A stretch of DNA of 64,000 bases from Anticarsia gemmatalis (GCF_050436995.1 NC_134758.1:10106001-10170000); one strand, 5' to 3'. Shown: positions 51,676 to 63,195, numbered from the stretch's first letter. Numbers and translations: made by a program. Notes: generated by a model from the sequence alone, not told the origin.

Positions 51676-51772
51676 TGAGTGGTATAAGTTGACACCTCCC
51701 ACGCCAGTGGTCGCAGGTCCCTCATTACGGGAGGAGACCCTTGCCCAGCAGTGGGACAGTAATGGGTTAAAG
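51676..51772 (+). mobile_element. T1 SINE with internal deletion (head fused to tail)
   Basis: The head (GAGTGGTATAAGTTGACACC to GTCGCAGGT) joins directly to the tail (CCCTCATTACGGGAGGAG to GGGACAGTAATGGGTTAA). About 200 bases present in full copies are missing, removing most of the B box. Confidence 0.75.
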
Positions 51773-52144
51773 TTATTATTTATATTCCGGTTTAATCTTG
51801 TTAAATTATTTCCAATGAAAATACTCCTTAACAACTTATAAGCCGAAAAGCAGTAAAACTCACGGCACTTATTATTCATAAGTTACAAGCAGATGTACAG
51901 AGAAAGTTATTGTGCAGTTGTTTTAACCACTTTGTTACTTGCCTCATAATTGTCCATACACCTGTCCTGGTCAATTCAACCTCTGTTAAAGCCGCCCGAA
52001 GGCTTGGAACCAATTACGTAAACCTACAAGCTTTACCGTTGTGCCAGCTTGCGACGGCCAGCCGAAACGTCCAGTAGTTATTACCGTAGACGTTTGAGGG
52101 TTTCCTTGCTCGGTGGGCATGTGTAAGTCTTATCCAGAAGCGCA

Positions 52145-52312
52145 ATTCTCTACAGTCGGCACTGTCAAGTACGAGACTTAGAAATTTAAAAAGTGCTGTC
52201 AGAATAGTTCCTAAGAAGCGCACTAATAGCGTTGATCAGATTTTCGTGCCAAATTACTTGATACCTAGCCGGTTGTCGGTAGTCGATAGTAGTATAGAAT
52301 CGAGCTGCAGTT
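52145..52312 (+). repeat. Dispersed repeat R2
   Basis: Same block order as the copy at 41330, with the central TAGAGGCGC changed to TAATAGCGTTG. Confidence 0.65.
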
Positions 52313-53995
52313 GTTGTCAATTAAAATAACAATCGTTAAGCTATGTCTTTGGGCTGCTTGAACATCTTCGATACTAGGTTGAACTAGGCTGAGATTCCTG
52401 TATAATATTGGGTAAAAGCCTTCCAGGTAAAGGTGATCGTACCTGGTAGGATGTTGTATATATTTATCATATTATTATTCTTTAACGCGAACACCCATTT
52501 TGCCAGGATTTCTAGTATTTAATTACCAGCTTGTGACAACACAGACACGTCAAGAAATTGTACGTTAAAAACCGCTCCTCCAGTCTCACAAAACCTTTGA
52601 TGATGGCGCCAATATACTATATTATGTTTCTTCACCTTTACACATGTCGTAAGCTAGTTATTTCCGTTCCATCTAAACGATACACCAAACGCATAAAAAC
52701 TAAAATACCTCATTCCCATTACACAATAATTAACATTTTGAATAAAAAATTACAAGCCAATGACACACCACGTTAAAAACTATCCACAATTTTAAACGAT
52801 TCTCCCAAACAAATAAACTCGATACTTTATCGATATTTCCTAATCGTTACTAATCGAAACAATCCGACAAAAATAATATATTACTTGTATTCAAAGGGCT
52901 TAACGTTATAATTCTGGATATAAATTAACTCTTGAATAAATTATTAGCACCGATTATAATTTAAAAATTCCTAATAGTCAGTCGAGCATGGCTAATCGAT
53001 TCTCGTAGAGGCGATTAGTCAAATGCTTTCCCATCACTAATGAACGTGATTGACCTATTTTTGTAATCGATAAATTGAAATATAATCGTATGTTGTTGCA
53101 TTTGTTATGAAGCAAAAGCCGTGAGAATTGGTTTCATTTCGATTACTTACTTCCAATTCTTTTTGATATGTAATTTTAAATTTAAGGTTTTTTGGACGTG
53201 TCTCAAAGCCGACTGCATTAATTAAAGCCTCCCTGATTTTCTGTAAGAAGCTACTAAAATGACAGAATTATACGTCATGTAAAGTTTTCGGAAAAATATC
53301 GTCCTGAATAAGTGCATGAAAACTAAATAAAATCTAGAAAAATATATAATACTTTGATTTTAGATTAGTTTGCGTACAAGTTTAAAGGTTTAAAAACGTA
53401 ATTTAAAAGCATCATATTTTATAATTATCTATCTTACTTTTACCTAACTGGTTGCCCCAAAGTACAAAGTTCAATTGCTTACGAGTTAAGTTTTCTAAAA
53501 AAAATGTTGCCTATGTTTAAACGTGAAAGTATATCAGACATACATTAACAATTATGTGTAGCACTAGTTCGCTTATTACAGTATTCTATAAACTTAATAT
53601 TCTCTTTATCAATATCAATACTAAAGCGAAAAATGCATTAAAAATATTACAGTATTTTATTTAAATATTTTATCTACATTTTACTGAGAACGTCATTTTA
53701 CGACACTTGCGAGTGCACCTGGTTTTATGCCAATAAACATATAATTATAAGTAAACAAAGAAAACCTTTACTTTTAAAACGAATTAATACGTAGTAAATG
53801 CAAATAAGGAGAAACAATTAGCATTTTGGTATTTAAAAAGATACCTACTTACCTATAGTTTTTTCGGATGCATAGTCTCTAACCCGCAATATGTCCGTTT
53901 GATATACTGATCTGAGCTAGAACTATAGGTTAAAATCGAATAATTACACGAAAAAATATAATTTCACGCAATTAAATTGTGTTCCGACTGTTCTT

Positions 53996-54200
53996 TTTCA
54001 AAGATCTTTGTCAGTCGTTTAAAGTAGTCAAAAGCTTGAAAGTCTGGCAACCAGTCTTCAAGGCTTATCGTGCTATAAACCAGGTAACTGGGTTGTGGAG
54101 GTCCGATAATCCATCGCTCCATGTAAAATACTGGTATTCAGCTGCATCAGGTGATACTGGAAGCCGACTACAACATAGTTTGAAGAAAGGCTAGGATGAT
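53996..54200 (+). mobile_element. 5S-SINE copy, 5'-truncated
   Basis: Begins at TTTTTCAAAGATCTTTG in mid body and ends AAAGGCTAGGATGAT. 5' truncation is the usual result of incomplete reverse transcription. Confidence 0.8.
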
Positions 54201-56640
54201 ACACGCTATTAAAGAACACGCATATCAGATTTTGGTGGAACATCGAAAGTCAATAGTGGAAGGAAGTCGCCTTCCTGTTACTAGAGTTATTAGAATATAT
54301 TACACCTAATATTGCCACTCGTGATAATCATTACAATAACTCAATCTACCACTAGCTCGTAAAAGGGGGTCTAATAAGAAGTGATTTAATACTAATTTAC
54401 AATGTGGTTGATTCAATATCATCAAATTGTGATGATAGATTAAAGATCATTTGAGAGCGTACCTGGACGTAAAACCACTCAATGGCTATTGAAACCAAAA
54501 AACAGTAAAAAAATATATTATTCTTACTTACCTGACCCCTTTTAATACTAAGAATAAAATCACAAAAAAATCTATTATCCAAAAACTTAATCCATTTCGC
54601 AACATGCAAAGTACTGCTCCTAATTACAATTACCCCAAGGTCAAATCTGACCGAATTGAGAGTGCATTGTGTTGGCAGCAGCTGTTTACCTGACCCTTGC
54701 ATTGTTACCTACGTACATAATTTAGCCGTATTATGCTTTGTCAATAAAGGGTCATATTGTCCGTCAACCCTTCTCGGACGGAATTCGGTTGCGATTTTTT
54801 TGTTGCACGTTCATTATGAAAGTTTTAGTTTTATTAACTTTGCTAATGTATACTGCTTAATTTTTACATAGATTTCTACAGGGATAAACAGTGATTCAGA
54901 GGATTCGGTTGCAATTATTTGGGCACTAAAACGAAACACGGTAAAAAAGTAAGAAATTTGTAAGGTCGTTAGACAGCATGAACTCCAATCGCATTGTTAA
55001 TAAACATTAAGTAGGTAATCTAATAGTAATCTTTGTTTTGTAACTTTCAGTCAAGTTTGAAACTACTGGTCTCTTGAAAAAGACAAAAATTAGTTTGAGT
55101 AATCCGAGTTTACGCTTTGTTTGTAAATAAGGCAGAAAGAAAGTACGAAAATTAAAGACACATTTACATGCGGAGTTCGTTCATTATTTTTAATTTTTGA
55201 TGATAACTAATTGATTGAAGAATTAATATTCGAGTGAAATATATATAAGAAGATACGCAAAAAATGCTAAAATATACGTGAAAGTAAAAGATAAAAACAT
55301 ACCAATAATTATTTTTAACAAACTAGCTACACACTACATACTTATTCAATGTATACAACTTAATACAAAATAAATATATAAAAAAAAACACTATTATTTT
55401 AACTTCACACACCTCTCACATAATTTACAACTCTATCATTCAGACAATAAAGCTCAAATTCCTTCAAAACAAACAAACAAAGAAGGGTCAGCACAGAAAT
55501 TCCGATAAAGCATTTCATTGATAGTTTTTTTTTACACTTTTAATGGACACCTGGCACTTATTTGAATATAAAAATATAATTATTATTACTGACCGTATTT
55601 TGGGGTTATTCAATAGACGTATTATTTGTATGGTCCATTGTGAATGCTGCCCACCCCGGAAGGGACAAGCCGTGATGTTAGAAGGGTCGCTAATCCAACT
55701 ATCTGTTCAAGTTCGGTACTGCGTAAATTATTTCGGACTTTTGTTCTTTGGATTTTTAAATCTCGTAATAGTTTTTTTTGTAATTAAAATTCACTAATAT
55801 AATAGTTAAGTAGGTGACCCCATTTTTTATTATTATAATGAGCAAGAGATGAATTCAAAAGTGGTCACCTTGCTTATGCAATGAATTTTTGTTAATTACG
55901 TTAGACCATAATACATGATAATTATTAGGTATTTATATTAGTTCAAAATTGTAATTGGCATAACACTGTTAAAATAGTAAATAATGCAAGTAAAAGTTAC
56001 CTACTTACGTTTTCAAAAACTTTGTAGGTATTTCGTAGTTGAGGGATAAAGAGTAATTTATTTTTTTCTTGTTTCTTATTTTTTCCTTAATCTCGCTTTA
56101 CTTGCATAAATATTCAGTTACATATATAATTATTTTAAATTACATATTATACAATAATATTTATTTTATTTATTTGGATTCTGTATTGACAAGAAGTCAT
56201 CATTAATTAACATCAAGGTGCAAACATTGCCATCTATGTGTTAACCGATAAAATTCTTACTGTCTCTTCTGAGAGCGCCATCTATGATGCAAAACCATTG
56301 TCATAAAAAGTTGACATGAAATACCAACATGACATACTATACGTGTAATTAAAAACTATTTAGTTACGTTTAAGCTTAAAAACAACCCTATCAGTTATCA
56401 ACTAAAACGTTACTTAAATAATTTTGTAAAATAACATTTTGAAATCTATAATATCACACCGATGAGAAATCTAGTCAGTTTTGAAATTATAAAGTGCTGC
56501 CATCTAAGAAGTAATTGTTGCATCAGTGACATTGACCAATATTCAAAACTAACTTGTTACTTTAAATGCAACATAGATGGCAGCACATGTAGAAAGTCGC
56601 ATACGATCGAATATTTATATACGTGTTATATAGCAAAATA
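54201..56640. other. Gene-free stretch 3' of the lipase
   Basis: AT-rich. It holds GCCATCTATG motifs (56229, 56277) and the inverted pair at 56494-56586. Splice-like signals at 54532 (donor CAG|GTAAGTAAG, minus) and 55045 (acceptor TTTGTAACTTTCAG, plus) have no supporting coding sequence. Confidence 0.5.
56494..56586. repeat. Inverted GTGCTGCCATCT pair downstream of lipase
   Basis: GTGCTGCCATCT (56494-56505) and AGATGGCAGCAC (56575-56586) are perfect 12-bp inverted arms 69 bases apart; GCCATCTATG also occurs at 56229 and 56277. The core resembles the insect CTCF-type AGATGGCGC/AGATGGCAG motif. Confidence 0.55.
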
Positions 56641-56662
56641 AAACGCATAGTATTCAAAACAA

Positions 56663-56668
56663 TTTATT
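56663..56668 (-). terminator. Polyadenylation signal AATAAA of the lipase
   Basis: AATAAA on the minus strand 17 bases after the TGA stop (56687-56685), followed by a T-rich, TG-containing stretch. It implies a very short 3' UTR with cleavage near 56640-56650. Confidence 0.7.
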
Positions 56669-56684
56669 AACACACTTAAAATAA

Positions 56685-59600
56685 TCAGAACAAACCTTTT
56701 TTACTTCTTCGAAACAGATTAACATTTTTATCAAAAAAGTCGTTTTCTCTCAACAATCCTTTTTCTCCTGAAAAGTATGGATAATTATTATTGGTCGCTA
56801 AATAATAAATGCCTTGTCTACTTACATTCGTATATAGTCCTACAACATTAGTAACTAAAGGTTTATTATCAAAGCAATTTCTATCCCTTGCTTCTTGGAC
56901 TGAATTACATTTAATAGCTATAAAACTTTTTGGGTTATTTAAAGCGGCGACCCAAAGGGTTAATGATCTAATATGACTACAGAGTACATTGCAAGGCATC
57001 CAGAAAATGTCGCCCGGTTGATATTCACCGCCATTGACGTAAAAATTGACATGGCCGATTGGAGCGGCCATGCCGTAGCCATCGATGTTAGTTTCTATGA
57101 CGTCTACAAAGTCTGCGTCTGATTGATCCAGTCTATCTTCTGGACCTAGGTTTCTGAAGCATGGTCCTGGAATTCGGAATGGCACGTTAAAATTTAGGTT
57201 GGGTTTCTACCTAGGGAAAAGTATAAAGATATTAAAATTGATAGAAAAAGGACAAATCTATTTTCGTATTAAATGGAGGATTTCATTTGTAATTTAATAA
57301 AAAATCGATTTATTTAGACAGTGTAATATTTATTTCTATTTTTCGAGCTTTACTTTAAACGGTGAGAGGAATACGGCACAATAAATTGAGATCTTAATAG
57401 ATACATTCATTTCAATTTGGTTTATGGACCCGGCCTACCGTTCCTAGTCTAAGTGGTTTTTCTGTATTTTTGTTATAAACAAACCCTCTTATTCATAAAT
57501 ATGTATGAAGTTATGAAAGGCTTATAAAGAGTTTTGTTTCTTTCACTCCTTAGCGAAATGAAAAAGGGAAAACATATTATAGTAGTTTTTTAAATAAAAT
57601 AGATTTAGGTATAGTGTGTTTAAATAAGAGGGAAAGTTTTTTGTACAAATATGGTTCCTAAGCCATAATTTCTTTTTGTTCAAAGCAATTGTTATTTTAA
57701 TTTACCTATATTGACAGAAAACCCCCATTCGACTAACCTGCAGGATCCAGACCCGTAATCCTGGAAATATTCCGACCGGTCAAGAACTGGTAATTCTTAG
57801 CTATAAAGCCGGCAGTTTGAGCTCCCAGACTGAGTCCAATGAGAGACAGCTTCTTGGGGTCCAGTCCGTATTTAGTGAGGGTAACTAGCATCTCAGCCGT
57901 GTGTTTTCCCACTGTACGCATGTTGCGTGATGCTCTGAAATAAGATATGGAATACTTATAATATAATAAATTTAACTCATTACTGTCCCACTGCTGGGCA
58001 AGGGTCTCCTCCTGTAATGAGGGAGGGGTTAGGCCTTGAGTCCACCACGCTGGCCAAGTTCGGGTTGGGGACTTTGCATGCCCTCAATGAATGTATTAAA
58101 CAAATTTTAGGCATGCAAGGTTTCCTCACGATGTTTTCCTTCACCGTTGGAGCATGTGATAATTATTTCTAATACACACATAACTTCGAAAAGTCATTGG
58201 TGTGTTGCCCAGGTTCGAACCTGCGACCACTTGCGTGGGAGGTGTCAACTTATACCACTCGGCTATCACTGCTCCCTTACTTCAGGCAAAATTGTTTTTA
58301 TAACATTTCTTTTTACTTTGTTCCATTGAATAGATTCCCAACTTTCTCTGGATTCTACGAATCTACTTTTCTTTGTTAAGATTCTTGCCCCTTGCCTTGA
58401 TCGTTACATAAAAGTTTCACCAATTTTTTTATAATTAATTTACGGTACTATAAATGGTATACGTTGGTATTACAATTTATATTGTTGGCCCCCAACCCGC
58501 AATTGACCAGTGTGGTGAACTCAAGACCTAACTACTCCCCCATTACGGGAGGAGATCCTTGCCCAGCAGTGGGACATTAATGGATTTTTGCTCGTTTACA
58601 AATTATGAGACAGAGGTGTATGAAATGCACCCACGTTTCGCCATTATCAATTTAATTCCACGTAATAGGGGCGAGTTTATCACCATTTATTGGTTACATT
58701 AACAAACACATACTACTAGTGCAAAAAATTCTGACATAAATTAGAACAAACCAACACTTTACCCGACCCAAGAATCGAACCCGAGACCTCATGACCAACA
58801 GTCGAATACACTACCCACTACACCACAACCGCAGTCAGACCAAACAAAAACCAATATATATTTTTCAAACGGATACTTACACTGGATACTCAGTCATAGT
58901 GAAACTATTTGTATCAAGCAACAACACATTATACCCTAACTTCTTATAAACAGCCCCTAATACCATCGCTGGGAGGTACTTAGGGTGGTCTAAGTAACCC
59001 CCAACGTATAACATAGTAGGTCTATCGAAGTCTATGTTAGGGTCTTTGACCAGCTCTTTCATTTGATAGTAGTTGTATATAGATCTTGGTGTTAACATGT
59101 TCCCGTTCCGTTGGACTGATATTGTGAGGAGTTTGAAAGCGTTTGCTGACATCGGTTGTTCGATGTTCGTGCCGGGACCTGAAAATTAAGGGAATGAGTT
59201 ATTATTATTATTTCTTGATTAAAGACAACTTCTGATTATTATAATTATCACTTTGACATTAAGAATTATAATTGTGCAGCAAGGACTTTACAATTACTTA
59301 ATATCCTTCTAGCCGATATGGTGGTAAAATTATTTAAAACGGTGCAGGACTGTTTATGTGTCTAAGCTCTACTATCAAACTCCTGCTTAAGACGCAAATA
59401 CTTGCAAACCTTTGCCTTTAATTGAAAAACATAGCTATATTCTTGTTATCTGAAAGAATCCATAAAACTATCAAAATGCTACCGTTTGTGCCAATTATGT
59501 TCCAATTTAAAAAAATTTGAAAAATTTATGAAAGACTTTAGGTGTTCGCTTCCATTTCGGTCAGCCGTCAATTTTATGGGCCAAAATAACGAGAATAGCT

Positions 59601-61381
59601 CTTCTATTTAAACAAGAGTTAGTCAAATTAAGCTCCACCATTATCAAAATAGAGCATGGTCAAGAATCATATCTTTTCCTAGAAGCAATTCGTTCCTTCC
59701 GAAAGATAATCATATTGGTATTTTCACGGGCGCGGTGTGTACAAAGGCTTGACTGCAAACAAAGCTTACTTCTTCAGAATTTATCAAAAACCTTCGAGTT
59801 ATCGAATGACAAACATTAAACCGGTCAAGTGCAAGTTCGACTCGCGCACGAAGGGTTCCGTACTATCATCTGCTGAATTTGAAGCGTCTGCCTGTTACCG
59901 TTTTTAATATTGATCAAAAAAATACGAAAATACACGTATATTGTATGGACCCTCTTAATATTTATATTTTTTTCTTATTGATATATTAAATTTGTTGATA
60001 TAGCGGCAACGGAAATACATTTGTGAAAATTTCAGCTTTGTGGCTCTCACGCTTTATGAGATACAGCCTGGAGACAGACAGACAGACTGCGCAGGCTTAG
60101 TAATAGGGTCCCGTCTTACCCTTTGGGTATAGAAGCCTCAAAACGATAAAAAAATTAGCTTGTAGTATGGGAGCCCTTGAACATTTGTTTATTAGAATTA
60201 AATTATCTATTTTAAAGTAAATATCTTCTGATTATTTTAAGCCAAGTCTAATTATTGTCGTTACTATAAAAGCCACATTAAATATATTAGATTTTTTGCA
60301 TTTGTTGTTATAGCGGCAATAGATATTGTTAATAGGGATTATCTGTGAAAATTTCAACTATCTTACTATCACGGTTCATGAGATACAGCCTGGTGAAAGA
60401 CAGAAAGCGAAGTCTTAGCAACAAGGCCCTGTTTTACGTTCCGATTACGGAATCCTAGAAAGTGTTTTTGTATGACAAATGTTAACTTTGCCTTTTACGA
60501 AAAGTCAATATTTTGTGTGTGTCATTGAACGTTTACAAGAATATTACAGAATCATGTGTAAAAGCTAATTCATCATTAGCCTAGCCTTTCTTCCAACTAT
60601 GCTAGAGACGGCTTCCAGTCTAACCAGATGCAGCTGAATACCAGTATTTTACATGGAACGACTGCTTATCCGTCTCCCAACCCAGTTACCTGGGTTATAA
60701 CTCGGTAACACTGGTTGCCAGACTTTCAAGCTTCTGACTTCTGCTAACGACTGTCAAAGATCTTTGAAAATGACAGCCGGGACCCACAATTTAACGTGCG
60801 TTCTGCAACACGGAAGAACTCGGAATGTATAAAAATAAAAATACCGTTAACTATTAATATGTAAACATTTAATAGGAGAATAATATATTACAATCGAGAA
60901 ACAAATTAAATTTAATTCAGTCCTAATTTTTTTTTTGTTTGGACTAAAGCACTGGTATTATCATATTGCATGTAAAATGGAACCGTAAAAAAAAACATTA
61001 TATTAGCGGTTGAAAAAGTGGCAAAACGTTCTTATTTCATATAGGTACCTCCGTCTACACCGTCAAAGTAAGCCCTGATATTATTTCTGTAAGCATTTAT
61101 TTTTTCGTACTTTTTTAATAACCCACGTCTGTCCTAATTCTGGGCAAGGGTCTCCTTCCCAACGAAAGAAAGGGTAGAGCTTTGAATGTACCATGCGAAA
61201 TGATTATTAACTTAAACTCAAAAACCAGCACGCCTACTTTTAAATGAAATACAAAAATTAGCTTACAATCAGCCAACAATCCAGAAGGATAGCCTTCCAA
61301 AGCTTTGGAACTGTGCATAGCAAACACGCTAACAATCACTTGATACGTAAAAAACACGAAACAAAACATTTTAAAACTCAT
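56685..61381 (-). CDS. Secreted pancreatic-lipase-like neutral lipase, 4 exons, 363 aa
   Basis: Predicted to hydrolyse acylglycerols or phospholipids outside the cell, as digestive or haemolymph lipases of this alpha/beta-hydrolase family do. The exact substrate cannot be read. CDS exons (minus): 61381-61267, 59178-58881, 57934-57738, 57166-56685; lengths 115, 298, 197 and 482 sum to 364 codons with the TGA. All introns are GT-AG (donors GTAAGC, GTAAGT, GTTAGT). The last acceptor has a weak pyrimidine tract and is chosen because it gives GLDPAGPCF; an upstream AG would run into a stop. Residues 1-21 are a hydrophobic signal peptide. The nucleophile elbow is GLSLG (Ser173), the acid Asp201 is in ITGLDPAG, and the base His268 is in CSHIRS. 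The YPVASRN-VG segment (136-147), LDQSDADFVDVI (216-227) and a C-terminal GIYYLATN stretch (322-329) match the family. Sequons lie at Asn193 and Asn317. Odd points: Leu replaces the usual His in GHSLG, and the usual QPGC is QPGD with Cys262 shifted. Length is normal for insect lipases. Very sure of family and structure; less sure which first exon is used (see 63915-64000). Confidence 0.93.
57974..58276 (-). mobile_element. T1 tRNA-derived SINE, near full length, in lipase intron 2
   Basis: On the minus strand it starts with a tRNA-like head (A box TAGCCGAGTGG, B box GGTTCGAACCT) and ends with the tail CCCAGCAGTGGGACAGTAATG. Closely similar to the copy at 44593-44905. This tail is found in several high-copy lepidopteran SINEs (Metulj/HaSE-like; assignment from memory). 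Confidence 0.85.
58486..58590 (+). mobile_element. T1 SINE tail fragment in lipase intron 2
   Basis: Plus-oriented 3' half only, ending CCCAGCAGTGGGACATTAATGG; the head is missing. Opposite in direction to the full copy 210 bases away in the same intron. Confidence 0.8.
58618..58836 (-). mobile_element. T2 tRNA-derived SINE in lipase intron 2
   Basis: On the minus strand it starts with a tRNA-like head (GTGGTGTAGTGGGTAG as A box, GGTTCGATTC as B box), followed by the family body (GGCGAAACGTGGGTGCATTTCAT near its 3' end). It ends 45 bases before the exon 2 donor. Confidence 0.8.
59820..60145 (+). repeat. Dispersed repeat R4, first of two head-to-tail copies in lipase intron 1
   Basis: Contains the lepidopteran high-copy string TCACGCTTTATGAGATACAG, then CCTGGAGACAGACAGACAG and GGGTCCCGTCTTACCCTTTG. 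No coding frame is visible. Family identity (LINE tail or other) is uncertain. Confidence 0.6.
60150..60470 (+). repeat. Dispersed repeat R4, second copy in lipase intron 1
   Basis: Same order of blocks as the copy just upstream: ATAGCGGCAATAG, TGTGAAAATTTCAACT, GGTTCATGAGATACAGCCTG. The two are clearly diverged, so this is not a recent tandem duplication. Confidence 0.6.
60573..60832 (-). mobile_element. 5S-SINE copy, head-truncated, in lipase intron 1
   Basis: Read on the minus strand it has the body (CGTTAAATTGTGGGTCCCGG, CAGTCGTTAGCAGAAGTCAG) and the tail (TTGGAAGAAAGGCTAGGC), but stops before the 5S-like C box. Confidence 0.8.
61119..61197 (-). mobile_element. T1 SINE tail remnant in lipase intron 1
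   Basis: Degraded tail (TCTGGGCAAGGGTCTCCTTC on the plus strand), about 70 bases from exon 1. Confidence 0.55.
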
Positions 61382-61432
61382 TTCTTTGTAACTTCAAACT
61401 AAACGTCTTAAAACTCCACCAGCTTATGTACA

Positions 61433-61469
61433 ACTGAATTTCAAAAGATAAGTTTAACTTTACCATATA
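61433..61469 (-). promoter_or_regulatory. Putative core promoter of the lipase (first exon at 61381)
   Basis: On the minus strand a TATATGG box starts at 61469 and an arthropod initiator TCAGT lies at 61437-61433, with its A about 34 bases after the first T of the box. Start at that A would give a 5' leader of about 53 bases before the ATG at 61381. A GATA-factor site (AGATAAG on the plus strand, 61446-61452) lies between them, a motif common near gut-expressed insect genes. Spacing is slightly long and the TATA box imperfect, so this is a prediction. Confidence 0.4.
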
Positions 61470-62066
61470 TTATTACTAGTAGGTACTCGCGGATCTGCTT
61501 GTGCTAATACGGTAGTTGACTAGTCTAACTTGTACCCGTAAAAGGTTCAGCCAAAATACTCACAGTATGTTTTTTTATAAGATTGAAATGAAATGATTGC
61601 ACACGTGTCCGCCACCCCCTTCTCGACCTCAAATCGCCCGTAAATTATTCTTCCTATAATTTTTACGATATTTTCATCCCATCCCAAAAGGTTTTATCCT
61701 GTTACTATTTTCTTGTACTTTTGACCGCTTGCCTATCCTTAACTATCTCAGTGCAAAATTTTCTCCCAATCGGTAAAGTGGTTCCGCATCAAAAGCTTAA
61801 CAAACAGACCGACTATGACATTCCTAATATTAGTATGGATATGTATGTCGTTATCTATAACTTAATGACAATTAAAGCTTATCTCTATTTATCCATCAGA
61901 TAAATATTTTGGGCAATTTTAGTGGAACGTATAATTTTTTCCGGTATTTTTGATGATAATATAAATAGCTTATTATGTGAACATCATACAATAATGATAT
62001 CATGTTATACCGTGTGTCTGAAATTTGAAAAGTCCAATGTTATAGAAGGATAATGTTATAGAGCTA

Positions 62067-62106
62067 TGGGGAGGCCTTTGCCCAGCAGTGGGACGATACA
62101 GGCTCA
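62067..62106 (+). mobile_element. SINE/LINE tail fragment (T1-like)
   Basis: GGGGAGGCCTTTGCCCAGCA then GTGGGACGATACAGGCT and a short (AAT)n run, a common lepidopteran retroposon end. Confidence 0.55.
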
Positions 62107-62134
62107 TAATAATAATAATGTTACAGGAGGCGAG

Positions 62135-62262
62135 CTTATTGCTATTTACGGGCACGTTACGGTACTCCGGGCTGCTGTTAGAAAGAAATATTCTAATATA
62201 ACCAATAGTTCTTTGTAAGACCTCGGAATCGAACCCAAGACCTCACTACCGCTCATTACGAA
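62135..62262 (-). mobile_element. T2 SINE
   Basis: TTATTGCTATTTACGGGCAC, GGTACTCCGGGCTGCTGTTA, then CGGAATCGAACCCAAGACCT (inverted B box) on the plus strand. Confidence 0.65.
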
Positions 62263-62324
62263 GTTTTTCGGTTCCGACAAAAACTGCGAGAGTTAGAATA
62301 TTTCTCAAATATAACAGGGTGATG

Positions 62325-62400
62325 GAGCAATAGGCTCGCCCCCTATTACATGGGAATAATATTGTAAATGGCAAATCGTGTATGGGTATATACATATAAG
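62325..62400 (+). mobile_element. T2 SINE 3' fragment
   Basis: GATGGAGCAATAGGCTCGCC then CCCTATTACATGGGAATA, the family 3' block; the opposite orientation to the copy just upstream. Confidence 0.55.
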
Positions 62401-62784
62401 GTATTCTAACCTTTAATTTTCAATCGCGATTAAGACCCGTTACATTATAATATTAAATCGTGTATGTATCGTGGTGTATTTCATACTACTATGTTAAACC
62501 TTTGGGTATAACAGGCGTGATATTGTGTATATACATTTTTTTTCACTTATATATACACTGTATTCTAAGTATTATTCTAAATATACATTTTTATTACTAA
62601 CAATATAATTGTTTTTACAAAAATAATAAGTTGAATCTCCGGTCCATGTAAAATTAGACATCATTAATTTATTTTAAAATTATAGGGAAATAGGTCGTTA
62701 CATTTGACCTTCATAGTTATTTTAGTATATTATGGTCTATTGTTATCACTTAAATTAGTTCTAGTACAATTTTAATCAGATTTT

Positions 62785-62935
62785 TGGGATTCCGTACCTA
62801 AAGGGATATTATTAAGATTTGTCTGTCTGTTGCCAGCCTGTATCTCATGAAGCGTGATAGTTAAACTGTTGAAAATGTTCACTAATGATGTATATTTGTT
62901 GCCGCTATAACAAGAAATATTAAAAAGCAAATTAA
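62785..62935 (-). repeat. Dispersed repeat R4 fragment
   Basis: Inverted copy: GGATTCCGTACCTAAAGGG, CCAGCCTGTATCTCATGAAG, TTGTTGCCGCTATAACAAG on the plus strand. Confidence 0.6.
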
Positions 62936-63195
62936 AAAAGTTATTAAGGTGACTCCCATGCAACAAATTCAGAAATCGGGCATATGTGAGTCAGTCACCT
63001 TTGAGTTATATATGTACCTTTATTTAGATAATGATTCGCAGCCCTTCGTCAGCAACTCCAATTCGAACTTGACGGTTTTTATTCTACATTTTTTAATTTT
63101 TAACTAAATTATACATACCGTGAGCTCTGACTATTTTTAAATAGACTGTTATTAAATGAAGCCTCATTCAATATTTTTTTCATCTATTTTTTTTT

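Noticed and set aside
54397..54702. 101-codon minus-strand open frame with a perfect internal donor (CAG|GTAAGTAAG)
   Set aside because: Composition is not protein-like, and only a 16-nt segment would fit between the nearest acceptor and the donor. Kept only as a splice-like signal.
55051..55121. Exon-like segment after a strong acceptor on the plus strand
   Set aside because: The donor (GTAAAT) is weak and the short open frame shows no family likeness.
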